From assembly GCA_012519205.1 (NCBI GenBank), contig JAAYQR010000025.1, positions 1-64,000 on the forward strand: a stretch of DNA of 64,000 nucleotides, in the 5' to 3' direction. Positions 54,511 to 63,602 of this stretch are shown here, piece after piece. Origin of the DNA: Candidatus Epulonipiscium sp. (lineage in GTDB: Bacteria > Bacillota > Clostridia > Lachnospirales > Defluviitaleaceae). Each line of letters begins with the position of its first letter. Positions within the stretch are counted from its first letter, which is position 1. The position numbers were made by a program, and so were the translations under genes. Under the pieces are notes generated by a model. It searched no databases. It was not told where the DNA came from and saw nothing but the letters and a program-made list of their open reading frames with translations.

Positions 54511-54668
54511 TTCCTTTTTCTCCTCCCGCTCCCCCCATTTATTTCTTCATCTAGGTATTTATCTATTTCCCCTACTTTTTTAACAATACTTCTTGACATT
54601 GCCTTAATATTTTTGTATTCATAGCTGTGTTGACGTAACCTGTATTTTGCTTTTTGATAAAATTTCAT
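54504..54668 (-). CDS. Small basic protein of unknown function
   Basis: This 54-residue reading frame has a near-ideal GAGGTGAT ribosome site seven bases before the ATG. The protein is lysine/arginine-rich, mostly helical, with a C-terminal GGSGRRKRKK tail that could bind nucleic acid. No family recognised. It fills an otherwise empty 360-bp space between the CPBP and peptidoglycan-binding genes. Confidence 0.6.
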   Translation of the reverse strand: MKFYQKAKYRLRQHSYEYKNIKAMSRSIVKKVGEIDKYLDEEINGGSGRRKRKK

Positions 54669-54757
54669 AAAATCACCTCAATTCTATAAAAACACTCTCC
54701 CCTACTAGTCTATGCCGCCAATAATAGAAGAGTTATTACAAAGTTGTTAAATAGGGG

Positions 54758-54786
54758 TTTACAAATTAATAATTTTGTAATAAAAT
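54758..54786 (+). promoter_or_regulatory. Promoter of the peptidoglycan-binding protein gene
   Basis: TTTACA (54758-54763), 17 bp and TAAAAT (54781-54786), about 50 nt before the start codon. Confidence 0.5.
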
Positions 54787-54835
54787 AAAGATGTAAAGAA
54801 GTTATGTAATCCAAGACATCTAAGGAGGACGTATT

Positions 54836-55627
54836 ATGAATAAAAATGTAAAGAGATGGATGACAGGACTTTTGGTTACTACAATCTTTTTAGTACCTCA
54901 AAATGCCTCAGCTATTCTTCTTAAACAGGGTACAAGGAGTGCAGAGGTTACAAAGGTTCAAACAGAATTAAAAAATCGGGGATATTTTAAATATCACACG
55001 GCTACAGGCTATTATGGCCATATTACCGCCGATGCAGTTAGGGCATTCCAAAGAGAAAAAGGGCTCGCAATTGATGGAATTGTAGGTAACAATACGTACA
55101 ATGCCCTTTTTGAAAATAATAGCACTAATAGTATTAATACCAATACTCTTCAAAAGGGTGCTGTTGATTGGTTTAGTAAGGTTCAATACATATTTCCAAG
55201 AGGAAAAAATGCCAAAATCACTGATATTAAAACTGGTAAATCCTTTATTATTAAAAGGACCTTTGGTACAAACCATGCCGATGTGGAAGCTCTAACAAAA
55301 GAAGATACGAAGATAATAAAGGATATATGGGGAGGATTTAGCTGGGAAAGAAGGGCTGTTGTAGTTGAAGTAGACGGTCATATACTTGCTGGTTCAATGA
55401 CTGCCATGCCCCATGCAGGGGTTGATAATAAGCCCGCTGTGGTAGTGGTAAATAATAGAAGTGGTGGATATGGTAGAGGCCAAAACCTTGATGCTGTAAA
55501 AAATAATGGTATGGATGGTCATATTGACATTCATTTTTTAAATAGCAGGACTCATGGCACTAACGTTATGCAGAAAGTTCATCAGGATAAAGTCAAGGAA
55601 GCCGCAGAGCATATCTCAAAGAATTAA
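54836..55627 (+). CDS. Exported peptidoglycan-binding domain protein
   Basis: This 263-residue protein has a signal peptide (about 1-25), one peptidoglycan-binding domain (about 31-90, TRSAEVTKVQTELKNRGYFK) and a C-terminal domain (about 100-263) with GHIDIHFLNSRTHG and conserved histidines. That C-terminal domain recurs in clostridial wall proteins, but I cannot name a catalytic activity. It is likely a wall- or cortex-associated protein. It has its own promoter and terminator. Confidence 0.85.
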   Translation: MNKNVKRWMTGLLVTTIFLVPQNASAILLKQGTRSAEVTKVQTELKNRGYFKYHTATGYYGHITADAVRAFQREKGLAIDGIVGNNTYNALFENNSTNSINTNTLQKGAVDWFSKVQYIFPRGKNAKITDIKTGKSFIIKRTFGTNHADVEALTKEDTKIIKDIWGGFSWERRAVVVEVDGHILAGSMTAMPHAGVDNKPAVVVVNNRSGGYGRGQNLDAVKNNGMDGHIDIHFLNSRTHGTNVMQKVHQDKVKEAAEHISKN

Positions 55628-55657
55628 GAATAAGGCAACTTTCGTTGCCTTATTCTT
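55626..55657. terminator. Bidirectional terminator of convergent genes
   Basis: The perfect 14-bp stem AAGAATAAGGCAAC/GTTGCCTTATTCTT (55626-55639 with 55644-55657) overlaps the ends of both flanking genes. Confidence 0.8.
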
Positions 55658-56636
55658 GTCTAATGGGTAATTCAATAATCCAGTAACCATATTCTCCTGT
55701 GGTTGGTTTTACATCCCTACAACATAGAAAACTACTACAGCCAAAGACCTTGGCTCTTTCTACCATATTAGGATAGTAAATATCTGGAATACCTAAGCAG
55801 TAAGTATTTAATTCTTTGTTTTGGCCAAGTAAAAGATGGTTATATTTTTTAGCCCCTACAAGAAGATACGGATTACTGTACCATCGCCACGGATAATCTA
55901 AAATGAGGGGAAGTTCTTCATATGAAATCCTATACCATTCCATACCTTCACTGGGTTTTTCAAAGGGATTCATTCTAATATTCCCTTCTAGAATCTTCCT
56001 TAGGAAATCTTCTTTTTTAGGCTCATTCCTTGGAAATTGCCATTTGTTATCAGGTATAAAATAGGATGGTTCCTCTTCATCTAACTTAGAATCTTCTTCT
56101 TTATCTTCCTTATCTTCCTTATTTTCCTTAGGAATTTCTTCAGACATCCTCTTTATAGGCTCTTCATTTTCGACTTGCTCCTCTTTGGTAAAACTTTTTT
56201 CTGTCTTTTCATCTTCCTTTGGAAGTTCTTCATTATTATTTATCTTCCATGGAAATGGTTCTTTTTTAAAACCTACAAGTGGTATTGAGTTTTCATGGGT
56301 TAAAATAACTACTCCCTCGAATTTATCTATAGAGAGGCCACTCCCCCCTACATCTCCCCTATCTACTTCTATATTTATATCTCTTTTCCCTTTTTCATCC
56401 ACATAAAAAGATTCTATGAGAATTTGTTTGGGGCCTTCCGGTAAATTAGCAAGCAAAAAAGCTCTATATCCTTTTTCCCTTGGAATAAGCTTTAAATCTT
56501 GCACATATATTTGTACTTTAGCTTTATTACCATAGGAGTTTATTTTGCAATATCCAGAGGGCTCTTTATTAGCAAAGGAATACCCTCTTGTGTCCTGTTT
56601 TAAGATAATAAAAGTTCGATAATTACGCTTTTCCAA
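55650..56636 (-). CDS. Conserved hypothetical protein with acidic linker
   Basis: This 328-residue cytoplasmic protein has three parts: an N-terminal beta-rich domain (about 1-120), a highly acidic, low-complexity linker rich in Glu, Lys and Asp (about 132-195) and a C-terminal domain (about 215-328) that contains WYRISYEELPLILDYPWRWY and a cysteine cluster FGCSSFLCC. No signal peptide or membrane segment is visible. The start is TTG after GGGGGAG. I do not recognise a function; similar two-domain proteins occur in other Clostridia. Confidence 0.7.
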   Translation of the reverse strand: MEKRNYRTFIILKQDTRGYSFANKEPSGYCKINSYGNKAKVQIYVQDLKLIPREKGYRAFLLANLPEGPKQILIESFYVDEKGKRDINIEVDRGDVGGSGLSIDKFEGVVILTHENSIPLVGFKKEPFPWKINNNEELPKEDEKTEKSFTKEEQVENEEPIKRMSEEIPKENKEDKEDKEEDSKLDEEEPSYFIPDNKWQFPRNEPKKEDFLRKILEGNIRMNPFEKPSEGMEWYRISYEELPLILDYPWRWYSNPYLLVGAKKYNHLLLGQNKELNTYCLGIPDIYYPNMVERAKVFGCSSFLCCRDVKPTTGEYGYWIIELPIRQE

Positions 56637-56696
56637 TTTAACTCCCCCATTTCATACCTTGTCTTTATAATATATTGGGGAAGTTCTAAAAATATG

Positions 56697-57563
56697 CTAA
56701 TATTCTTTACTTAGTGCATCAGACAACTTAGCAAAATCATGAATGGATAGCATTTCTCCTCTAATCTTTTCATCAAACCCTAAACCTTTAAATATTCCAC
56801 CCATTTCTTCTTTAGAAAGGGTCGTTATATTATTATTTATAAGACTATTTATAAGGGTTTTTCTTCTTTGGGAAAAAGAGGCCTTTATTATTCTGAAAAA
56901 CAACCTTTCATCTATGGCCTCTACTGAAGGCTTCTCTAGAACTTCTAAATGTATCACGGCAGAATCTACATTAGGTCTTGGTATGAAAGAATTTCTCGGT
57001 ACCTTTGCTATGATACTAGATTTTGCATAGTAAGCTGTGGTAAGGGTAATTGCCCCATAATCCTTATTATTAGGGGAAGCTATTAGCCTCTTTGCCACTT
57101 CCTTTTGGACCATTACAGTTATACTTGAAACTGGAAGGTTATTTTCTAAGAGTCCCATAATAATGGGAGTTGTTATATAATACGGGAGGTTAGCTACTAC
57201 CTTAATCGGCTTATTTCCGTTTTTATCCTCTACTAATTTTTTAATATCTACTTTTAAGATATCATTATGGATTATTTCTATATTTTTGCACTCCCCAAGG
57301 GTTTCACCTAATATAGGTATTAACTGATTGTCTATTTCTATAGCAATAACCTTTTTTGCATACTGGGATAATACTTGGGTTAGGCTCCCTATTCCAGGTC
57401 CTATTTCTAATATGCAGTCTTCATCTGTAATTCGTGCACCATTTATTATTTTATTTAATACATGGGTATCAATTAAAAAGTTTTGACCATATTTTTTTCT
57501 AAAAATAAAAGGATATTTATTTAATATTTCTTTTGTCTTATTAGGAGTTGCGATTAATTCCAT
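56697..57563 (-). CDS. rsmA: 16S rRNA (adenine1518-N6/adenine1519-N6)-dimethyltransferase
   Basis: RsmA (KsgA) dimethylates two adjacent adenines near the 3' end of 16S rRNA. The N-terminus KKYGQNFLIDTHVLNKI and SAM-binding motif LEIGPGIGSLTQVL (about 52-65) are clear, followed by the catalytic NLPYYITTPI (about 126-135). The C-terminal RKTLINSL is also typical. The ATG at 57563 follows GGAGGAG, giving 288 aa. It is downstream of the YabE-like gene, but rnmV, which often lies between them, is absent. Confidence 0.95.
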   Translation of the reverse strand: MELIATPNKTKEILNKYPFIFRKKYGQNFLIDTHVLNKIINGARITDEDCILEIGPGIGSLTQVLSQYAKKVIAIEIDNQLIPILGETLGECKNIEIIHNDILKVDIKKLVEDKNGNKPIKVVANLPYYITTPIIMGLLENNLPVSSITVMVQKEVAKRLIASPNNKDYGAITLTTAYYAKSSIIAKVPRNSFIPRPNVDSAVIHLEVLEKPSVEAIDERLFFRIIKASFSQRRKTLINSLINNNITTLSKEEMGGIFKGLGFDEKIRGEMLSIHDFAKLSDALSKEY

Positions 57564-57599
57564 GGTTTCTCCTCCATTTTTCAATCCTTTTTATAACCT

Positions 57600-57625
57600 A
57601 CAAAAAGCCGAATACCTTCGGCTTT
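57600..57625 (-). terminator. Terminator of the YabE-like gene
   Basis: The 9-bp stem AAAGCCGAA/TTCGGCTTT (57604-57612 with 57617-57625) is followed by TTG on the minus strand; it sits between the YabE-like gene and rsmA. Confidence 0.65.
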
Positions 57626-57627
57626 GG

Positions 57628-58629
57628 CTATTGTACTAATATATATACTTTTCTTTGTTGTCTTCCAAATTGCAGGGCTTCCTTTTTTGTATCAAAGTAT
57701 AAGTCAATCTTTTTTCCTTTGATAGCTCCCCCCGTATCTTCTGCTACTGCATATCCATACCCTTCAACATATAATTTAGTTCCAAGGGGGATTACCCTTG
57801 GGTCTACAGCAACTGTTCCTACCCTTGCTCTAGTTCCTGTAGCAGTAATGCCAAATCCCGGCTCCCCCGGATTTTTCCCTGTATCTGCATAACTTGCTGT
57901 ATAGGCAGTAGTATTCATTATTATTTCTTTTGTGTACTTATATGACTTTCCGTCAATTCCCTCAATTACATTTTCAGCACCTATTTTTATAATTTCATCT
58001 TGAGGTTCTTCTAGGATTATTTCAGCAATTACTTCGCTCTTTTGTTCATCCTCCCCAATATACTCAACCTTTGTTGTAACCTCTTTTAAGCCATTGGCTC
58101 CTTGGTTGATTAATTCCTTCTCCCCTATGGGTAAGTTAGGTGTTTCTATAATTTGTGTCTTATAGGGTATCTCTTCTTCTATCGTAACAACTTCTTCTCT
58201 ATGGGTCCTAACTTCTAGTTTCATATGGGGTAAAATTTTATCGTTAAGGGAGTTATTTATGCTTCCCCTCTCCCCTAACATAATTCCCTGCTCTTTTATG
58301 AAATCCTCTATAGTTTCTGTTTTAGTATATATTTCTTCTTCCTTTCCGTCTATAGTTAAATCAATGGGGATTGCTCTAATTATTTTGATGGTCATTCCTT
58401 CTACCAAATTCTCATGCATGGTCACATTAAGCTCATCATCTTTATCTAAAATGATGCTTTGTTCTTGTAAAAAGGTTTCTACTGTAGACTTTGGTGTCCT
58501 ATATAGGGTAGATTTATTATTGTCAATTACAGTTACCTCTTTTAACATCAATTGATATGCTGTTGCACTACTTGAGCCTAGTAAAAACATGACCATAATG
58601 AGAAATAAGGTTCTTGTTTTTTGATTCAT
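57628..58629 (-). CDS. yabE: YabE-like wall protein with DUF348, G5 and 3D domains
   Basis: This 333-residue protein has an N-terminal signal or anchor (about 7-26), two DUF348 repeats (about 28-130, each with xTVexFLxEQ pattern), a G5 domain (about 135-215) and a C-terminal 3D domain (about 240-333). The 3D domain contains TGTRARVGTVAVDPRVIPLG and the aspartates AEDTGGAIKGKKIDLYF. It is related to Bacillus YabE and to resuscitation-promoting factors, which cleave peptidoglycan. A consensus sigma-A promoter precedes it. The ATG at 58629 follows GGAGG. Confidence 0.9.
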   Translation of the reverse strand: MNQKTRTLFLIMVMFLLGSSSATAYQLMLKEVTVIDNNKSTLYRTPKSTVETFLQEQSIILDKDDELNVTMHENLVEGMTIKIIRAIPIDLTIDGKEEEIYTKTETIEDFIKEQGIMLGERGSINNSLNDKILPHMKLEVRTHREEVVTIEEEIPYKTQIIETPNLPIGEKELINQGANGLKEVTTKVEYIGEDEQKSEVIAEIILEEPQDEIIKIGAENVIEGIDGKSYKYTKEIIMNTTAYTASYADTGKNPGEPGFGITATGTRARVGTVAVDPRVIPLGTKLYVEGYGYAVAEDTGGAIKGKKIDLYFDTKKEALQFGRQQRKVYILVQ

Positions 58630-58664
58630 TTCTGTACCTCCTGCATCCAAATTGATACCTTGGT

Positions 58665-58693
58665 ATTATAGATGGGAAACTATGGATTGTCAA
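58665..58693 (-). promoter_or_regulatory. Consensus sigma-A promoter of the YabE-like gene
   Basis: TTGACA (58693-58688), exactly 17 bp and TATAAT (58670-58665), a perfect match to the consensus. Confidence 0.85.
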
Positions 58694-58822
58694 ATTTTTA
58701 AATGTATATTAATTCCAAATCCCTGTAATCCTTGATATCTCTATTATATACAGGTATTTTACAACTTATTCATAAATATTTTATTATTTTGTAAAACTTA
58801 TTTTACATTTTCTTAATATATG

Positions 58823-58870
58823 AAAAAACCAGAATATATAAGGCTTTGAGCCCTTTTTTATATTCTGGTT
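58823..58870 (-). terminator. Terminator of the metG-tatD operon
   Basis: The outer stem AACCAGAATATA/TATATTCTGGTT (58827-58838 with 58859-58870) encloses an inner AAGGCT/AGCCC stem. It is followed by six T on the minus strand. Confidence 0.75.
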
Positions 58871-58914
58871 CATCATTTTTTATATTTTCCTTTGTAATAT
58901 AAACTTAATATTTC

Positions 58915-59673
58915 TCAAATTTTAAACAACTCTCTACCATTTTCCTTTGTTATCCTTGCTATCTCCTTAACATCTACATCCTTAATATTAGCTATTTTTT
59001 CGACAATATATCTTAAATTAGTTGAATCATTTCTCTTTCCCCTAAAGGGCACGGGGCTAAGATAAGGGGCATCTGTCTCGATGAGAATTGAAGATAGGGG
59101 TATTTCTTTGATTACCTCTATAACCTTCTTTGCATTCTTAAAAGTAGTTGTCCCTCCAATCCCTATATAAAACCCTTTTTTAACATATTCCTTAGCCATT
59201 TCTACACTACCAGAATAACAGTGTATAACCCCTTTTCGTGGTTTTACTTTACTAATAATATCAAAGGTCTCATAGCTTGCTTCCCTACTATGAATGATAA
59301 CTGGCAATTCTATTTCCTTTGCCCAATTTAATTGCCTTTCAAACCAATGCCTTTGCAAATCCCTAGGGGAATTATCATAGTGATAATCAAGACCTATCTC
59401 CCCGATGGCTACTACCTTATATTCCTTAGAAAGGCCCTTTAACTGCTTAAAGTTATCTTCATTTAATTCCTTAACATCATGGGGATGAACCCCTATACTA
59501 CAATAAATATATTCATATCTCTTAGCCAATTCTATTCCAGCTTTGGATGAAGAAACATTAGCAGCCACCTGTATAACATAGTCAATCCCCTCTATGGGAA
59601 GCTTTTCTAAAAGTTCTTCTCTGTCCTCATCAAAAGCCTTATCATCATAATGGGCATGGGATTCAAAATACAT
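58915..59673 (-). CDS. tatD: TatD family metal-dependent DNase
   Basis: This 252-residue TIM-barrel hydrolase has metal ligands in ESHAHYDD (His6, His8), IGEIGLDYH (Glu), PVIIHSREA (His) and IHCYSG plus IETDAPYLSP (Asp). TatD proteins are 3'-5' DNases/RNases acting in DNA repair or turnover. Its ATG overlaps the metG stop (TAATG), so the two are coupled, as in Bacillus. Confidence 0.93.
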   Translation of the reverse strand: MYFESHAHYDDKAFDEDREELLEKLPIEGIDYVIQVAANVSSSKAGIELAKRYEYIYCSIGVHPHDVKELNEDNFKQLKGLSKEYKVVAIGEIGLDYHYDNSPRDLQRHWFERQLNWAKEIELPVIIHSREASYETFDIISKVKPRKGVIHCYSGSVEMAKEYVKKGFYIGIGGTTTFKNAKKVIEVIKEIPLSSILIETDAPYLSPVPFRGKRNDSTNLRYIVEKIANIKDVDVKEIARITKENGRELFKI

Positions 59674-61622
59674 TATTTCACCTTCGCTCCGCTTTCAATA
59701 TCTTTATCAGTCGATGCCAAAACTAAATTTCCATCTTCATCGGATGCTGCTAATATCATTCCTTCGGATAGTATTCCTCTTAATTTTACAGGTGGTAAAT
59801 TGCATACTACTATGACCTTTTTACCTACCATTTCCTCGGGGGTATAGTGCTTTGCAATACCAGAAACTATTTGTCTTGTTTCTTTTCCTATTTTAATCTG
59901 AGATTTTAGAAGTTTATCAGCTTTTTCTACCTTTTCACAGCTAAGGACTTCTCCTATCCTAAGATCCATTTTGGCAAAATCATCAATCGAAATGTATTCA
60001 GCATTTTTCCCGTTACTTTTTGTTTTTGCAACAAATTCTTCCCTAGTTTTCCTTTGGGCTTCTTCTAATTTTTCCAATTCCAGTTTTATATCAATTCTTG
60101 GAAACAATATTTCACCTTTTCTTACAGTAAAGTTTTGAGGAAGCATACCCCAGGTTTTTGTACTATCCCAAGTTGTCATTTGTCCCTCTATTATTCCTAG
60201 CTGTTCCCATATCTTCTTGGGAGTTGCTGGCATAAAGGGGTGAACGAGTATAGATGCAATACGGATAACCTCACCTAGGTTGTATAAAACATTAGAAAGC
60301 TCGTCCCTTCTAGCTTCGTCCTTAGCTAAAATCCAGGGAGTCGTTTTATCTATATATTTATTGGCTCTTCTAACTAAACTCCAAATCTCTATTAAGGCAT
60401 CACTAAATAGAAGTTTTTCCATATGTTCTTCTACTTTAGATACAGTTTCTAAGGCCATGGCTTTAATATCGGAATCAAAGGGTGAAGGCTTTTTATCTTC
60501 TATCAAAGTACCACTGAAATATTTATCAACCATGGCTATGGTTCTTGATATAAGGTTACCAAAATCATTGGCTAAATCTGCATTTATTCTTTGAATTAAT
60601 GCTTCATTGCTAAAGTTTCCATCTTGTCCAAAGGCAACTTCCCTAAGTAAAAAATATCTAATGGCATCGGAACCATAATGATCCACTAACACCTTTGGAT
60701 CGACTACATTTCCCTTTGACTTTGACATCTTTCCTCCGTCTATTACGAGCCATCCGTGACCAAATACCTGTTTTGGTAATGGCTCTCCTAATGCCATAAG
60801 AAGGGCTGGCCATATAATAGTATGAAAACGAACAATTTCTTTTCCTACTAAATGAACATCTGCAGGCCAATATCTTTTATATTCTTCATCTCTTTCAGAT
60901 AAATACCCCAAGGCTGTTATATAGTTAGATAAGGCATCTACCCATACATACACCACATGCCCTGGATCAAATTCAATGGGTATTCCCCATTTAAATGAAG
61001 TCCTAGATACGCATAAATCCTCAAGCCCAGGCTTTAAAAAATTATTGATCATTTCATTTTGCCTTGTGTTTGGCTGAATAAATTCAGGATTTTTTTCTAT
61101 ATATTCAATTAATCGATCTTGATATTTTGATAGTTTAAAAAAATAACTTTCTTCCTTTACCTTCTCGACTTCCCTATCGCAATCTGGGCACTTACCTTCG
61201 TGTAGTTGCCTTTCTGTGTAAAAAGCTTCACAGGGGGTACAATACCAACCTTCATAGGAACTTTTATAAATATCTCCCTTTTCATAAAGCTTTTTAAATA
61301 TTTTTTGAACTGTTTTTTTATGGTAATCATCAGTTGTTCTAATAAAATTATCATAACTTATATCCATTATCTTCCACAATTCTTTAATCCATGTTACAAT
61401 TGAATCAACATACTTTTTTGGAGGCATGCCTTTTTGCTTGGCAATACGCTCAATTTTTTGACCATGTTCATCGGTCCCAGTTAAAAATTTTACATCAAAA
61501 CCCCTAAGTCTCTTATATCTTGCCATGGTATCGGCGGCTACGGTAGTATAGGAATGACCTATATGTAGCTTATCACTAGGGTAATAAATAGGTGTTGTAA
61601 TATAGTAGGTTTTTTTACTCAT
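59673..61622 (-). CDS. metG: Methionine--tRNA ligase
   Basis: This 649-residue class I synthetase has HIGH (His20-His23), KMSKS (about 296-300) and a zinc-knuckle region CTPCEAFYTE...CPDCD (about 127-147). The anticodon-binding helical domain and a C-terminal EMAP-II-type tRNA-binding domain (about 550-649, FAKMDLRIGEVLSCEKVEKA) follow. It charges both initiator and elongator tRNA-Met. It begins the metG-tatD operon. The start follows GGAGGAG. Confidence 0.95.
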   Translation of the reverse strand: MSKKTYYITTPIYYPSDKLHIGHSYTTVAADTMARYKRLRGFDVKFLTGTDEHGQKIERIAKQKGMPPKKYVDSIVTWIKELWKIMDISYDNFIRTTDDYHKKTVQKIFKKLYEKGDIYKSSYEGWYCTPCEAFYTERQLHEGKCPDCDREVEKVKEESYFFKLSKYQDRLIEYIEKNPEFIQPNTRQNEMINNFLKPGLEDLCVSRTSFKWGIPIEFDPGHVVYVWVDALSNYITALGYLSERDEEYKRYWPADVHLVGKEIVRFHTIIWPALLMALGEPLPKQVFGHGWLVIDGGKMSKSKGNVVDPKVLVDHYGSDAIRYFLLREVAFGQDGNFSNEALIQRINADLANDFGNLISRTIAMVDKYFSGTLIEDKKPSPFDSDIKAMALETVSKVEEHMEKLLFSDALIEIWSLVRRANKYIDKTTPWILAKDEARRDELSNVLYNLGEVIRIASILVHPFMPATPKKIWEQLGIIEGQMTTWDSTKTWGMLPQNFTVRKGEILFPRIDIKLELEKLEEAQRKTREEFVAKTKSNGKNAEYISIDDFAKMDLRIGEVLSCEKVEKADKLLKSQIKIGKETRQIVSGIAKHYTPEEMVGKKVIVVCNLPPVKLRGILSEGMILAASDEDGNLVLASTDKDIESGAKVK

Positions 61623-61657
61623 TGTACTCCTCCATCTCCTCTAACATATTAAAAAAT

Positions 61658-61686
61658 ATTATATATCCTTTAAATGAAAAATGCAA
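61658..61686 (-). promoter_or_regulatory. Promoter of metG
   Basis: TTGCAT (61686-61681), 17 bp and TATAAT (61663-61658). No T-box is seen in the short leader. Confidence 0.65.
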
Positions 61687-61810
61687 AACCTTATATTTTT
61701 AGTTTTTACCATTATATATAAAGTATGTTTATCTTTAATGTATATATACTAACTTATAGGTTTAGAATATAGATTAAAGTTTAGTTATTACTATTTTTTC
61801 TACTATTTAC

Positions 61811-61840
61811 TTGACACCCTTAGGACAAATTATGTATTAT
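61811..61840 (+). promoter_or_regulatory. Promoter of pckA
   Basis: TTGACA (61811-61816), an 18-bp spacer and TATTAT (61835-61840), about 80 nt upstream of the start codon. Confidence 0.65.
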
Positions 61841-61919
61841 TAAAATGGGGAAAATTTGAAAGTTTTATTTGTTTTTTCCCATATAAATACATAAATAAAT
61901 TAACAAGGAGGATTAATTT

Positions 61920-63575
61920 ATGGCGACTCAAGCAAGATTTCAAAGGGACCAAATTGGGGCGGACAACCCTATTTTCTCCCAGATTAGAGCAACTATCGAA
62001 ACACCTTTTTATGGTAATAATGTAGTTAAGGTTACTTCGTTAAAAGAAGCTTACAAATTAGCTGCTGCTTCCCCTGGAACCATTGTAACAGATATGCCTG
62101 TTTATAATCCAGAAGCTATTGGCTTAGATGCAGATGCTAAGGTACTACTTTTTAACGATGGTGCTGTTAGCGGTCGTGCTGCAGCAGCTAGAAAAATCAT
62201 TGGTGAACCAGGAGTTAATACTAACGAATACGCTCTTAAGATTAGCGAAGCTGTTTACAGATCTCGTAATAGCAAAATGTACCATGCTGAAGTTTATGTG
62301 GGACTTCATGAAGACTTTATGGTAAAAGCACATTTATTAATACCAGAAGGTCAAGAAAACATTATGTATTCTTGGATGCTTAACTTCCAATATATAACCG
62401 ATGAATACTTCAATATGTACCAAAGATCTAATAAACTAAAATATGAAGGAGATATCTATGTATTCTCTGATCCTACCTGGTCTCATCCAGAACACCCAAT
62501 GGGCCTTTCATGCTTTGATCCTGCCCATAACTGCGCTGCAATCCTTGGAATGAGATACTTCGGTGAGCACAAAAAAGGCACCTTAACCCTTGGATGGGCT
62601 ATTGCAAACCGTAATGGATATGCATCTTGTCATGGTGGACAAAAACGTTACAATTTATCTAATGGAAATAAATTCGTTGCTGGTGTATTTGGCCTTTCAG
62701 GTTCAGGTAAATCTACTATTACCCATGCCCGCCATAATGATAAATATAATATCACAGTTCTTCATGATGATGCCTTTGTTATTTCCACTGAGGACAGCTC
62801 TTCTGTTGCTCTAGAACCTGCTTACTTTGACAAAACCCAAGACTACCCATTAGTTTCCGAAGATAACAAATACTTATTAACTGTACAAAATAATGCTGCA
62901 ACTATAGATGAAGACGGTAAAGTGGTCATCGTTACAGAAGATATCAGAAATGGAAATGGCCGAGCAGTAAAATCTAAGTTATGGTCTCCTAACCGTGTTG
63001 ATAAATTCGACGAACCAGTTAATGCTATCTTCTGGTTAATGAAGGATCCAACCCTTCCTCCTGTTGTAAAATTAAAAGGAGCAGAACTTGCTTCTGTTAT
63101 GGGAGCTACCCTAGCAACAAAAAGAACTACTGCTGAAAGACTTGCACCAGGTGTAGATCCTAATGCATTAGTTGTAGAGCCCTATGCCAACCCATTTAGA
63201 ACATATCCATTAGCAGATGATTACAACAAATTTAAGGCTTTATTCCATGACAGACATATTGATTGCTATATTTTAAACACAGGATTCTTTATGGATAAGA
63301 AAGTAACCCCTGCTGTTACTTTAGGAGCATTAGAGGCTATTATTGAAGGAGATGCTCAGTTTAAGCCTTGGGCAAACTTCTCTGATATAGAAATCCTCGA
63401 AATTGAAGGCTTTATTCCTGATTTAAATGACTCTGAATATACAGATCAATTAAAGAAAAGAATGGAAGATAGGATAAAATTCATCGAATCTAAAAAAACA
63501 GTAAGAGAAGGATTCGACAAACTTCCTGATGAAGCTTTACAGGCACTTAAAAAGGTTGTTAATGAACTAAAATAA
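61920..63575 (+). CDS. pckA: Phosphoenolpyruvate carboxykinase (ATP)
   Basis: This 551-residue enzyme interconverts oxaloacetate and phosphoenolpyruvate with ATP/ADP. The kinase-1a P-loop is GLSGSGKST (about 258-266), followed by HDDAFVIS (kinase-2-type metal site). In anaerobes it can run in the carboxylating direction and supply oxaloacetate, then malate and fumarate via the fumarase at 49-50 kb (inference). It has its own promoter, a GGAGG ribosome site and a terminator. The codon choice appears cleaner than in neighbours, suggesting high expression. Confidence 0.95.
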   Translation: MATQARFQRDQIGADNPIFSQIRATIETPFYGNNVVKVTSLKEAYKLAAASPGTIVTDMPVYNPEAIGLDADAKVLLFNDGAVSGRAAAARKIIGEPGVNTNEYALKISEAVYRSRNSKMYHAEVYVGLHEDFMVKAHLLIPEGQENIMYSWMLNFQYITDEYFNMYQRSNKLKYEGDIYVFSDPTWSHPEHPMGLSCFDPAHNCAAILGMRYFGEHKKGTLTLGWAIANRNGYASCHGGQKRYNLSNGNKFVAGVFGLSGSGKSTITHARHNDKYNITVLHDDAFVISTEDSSSVALEPAYFDKTQDYPLVSEDNKYLLTVQNNAATIDEDGKVVIVTEDIRNGNGRAVKSKLWSPNRVDKFDEPVNAIFWLMKDPTLPPVVKLKGAELASVMGATLATKRTTAERLAPGVDPNALVVEPYANPFRTYPLADDYNKFKALFHDRHIDCYILNTGFFMDKKVTPAVTLGALEAIIEGDAQFKPWANFSDIEILEIEGFIPDLNDSEYTDQLKKRMEDRIKFIESKKTVREGFDKLPDEALQALKKVVNELK

Positions 63576-63576
63576 G

Positions 63577-63602
63577 AAGAAGCCATGGGCTTCTTTTTAT
63601 TT
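63577..63602 (+). terminator. Terminator of pckA
   Basis: The stem AAGAAGCC/GGCTTCTT (63577-63584 with 63588-63595) has an ATG loop and is followed by TTTTATTTT. It sits at the convergent end with spmB. Confidence 0.75.

Noticed and set aside
54504-54668. Possible Spo0E-family phosphatase
   Set aside because: Length is right, but the essential SQxLD motif is absent.
61623-61919. Possible T-box or riboswitch in front of metG
   Set aside because: No T-box core (GGGTGGNACCGCG-like), no SAM-riboswitch elements and no terminator are seen; the region holds only the two divergent promoters.
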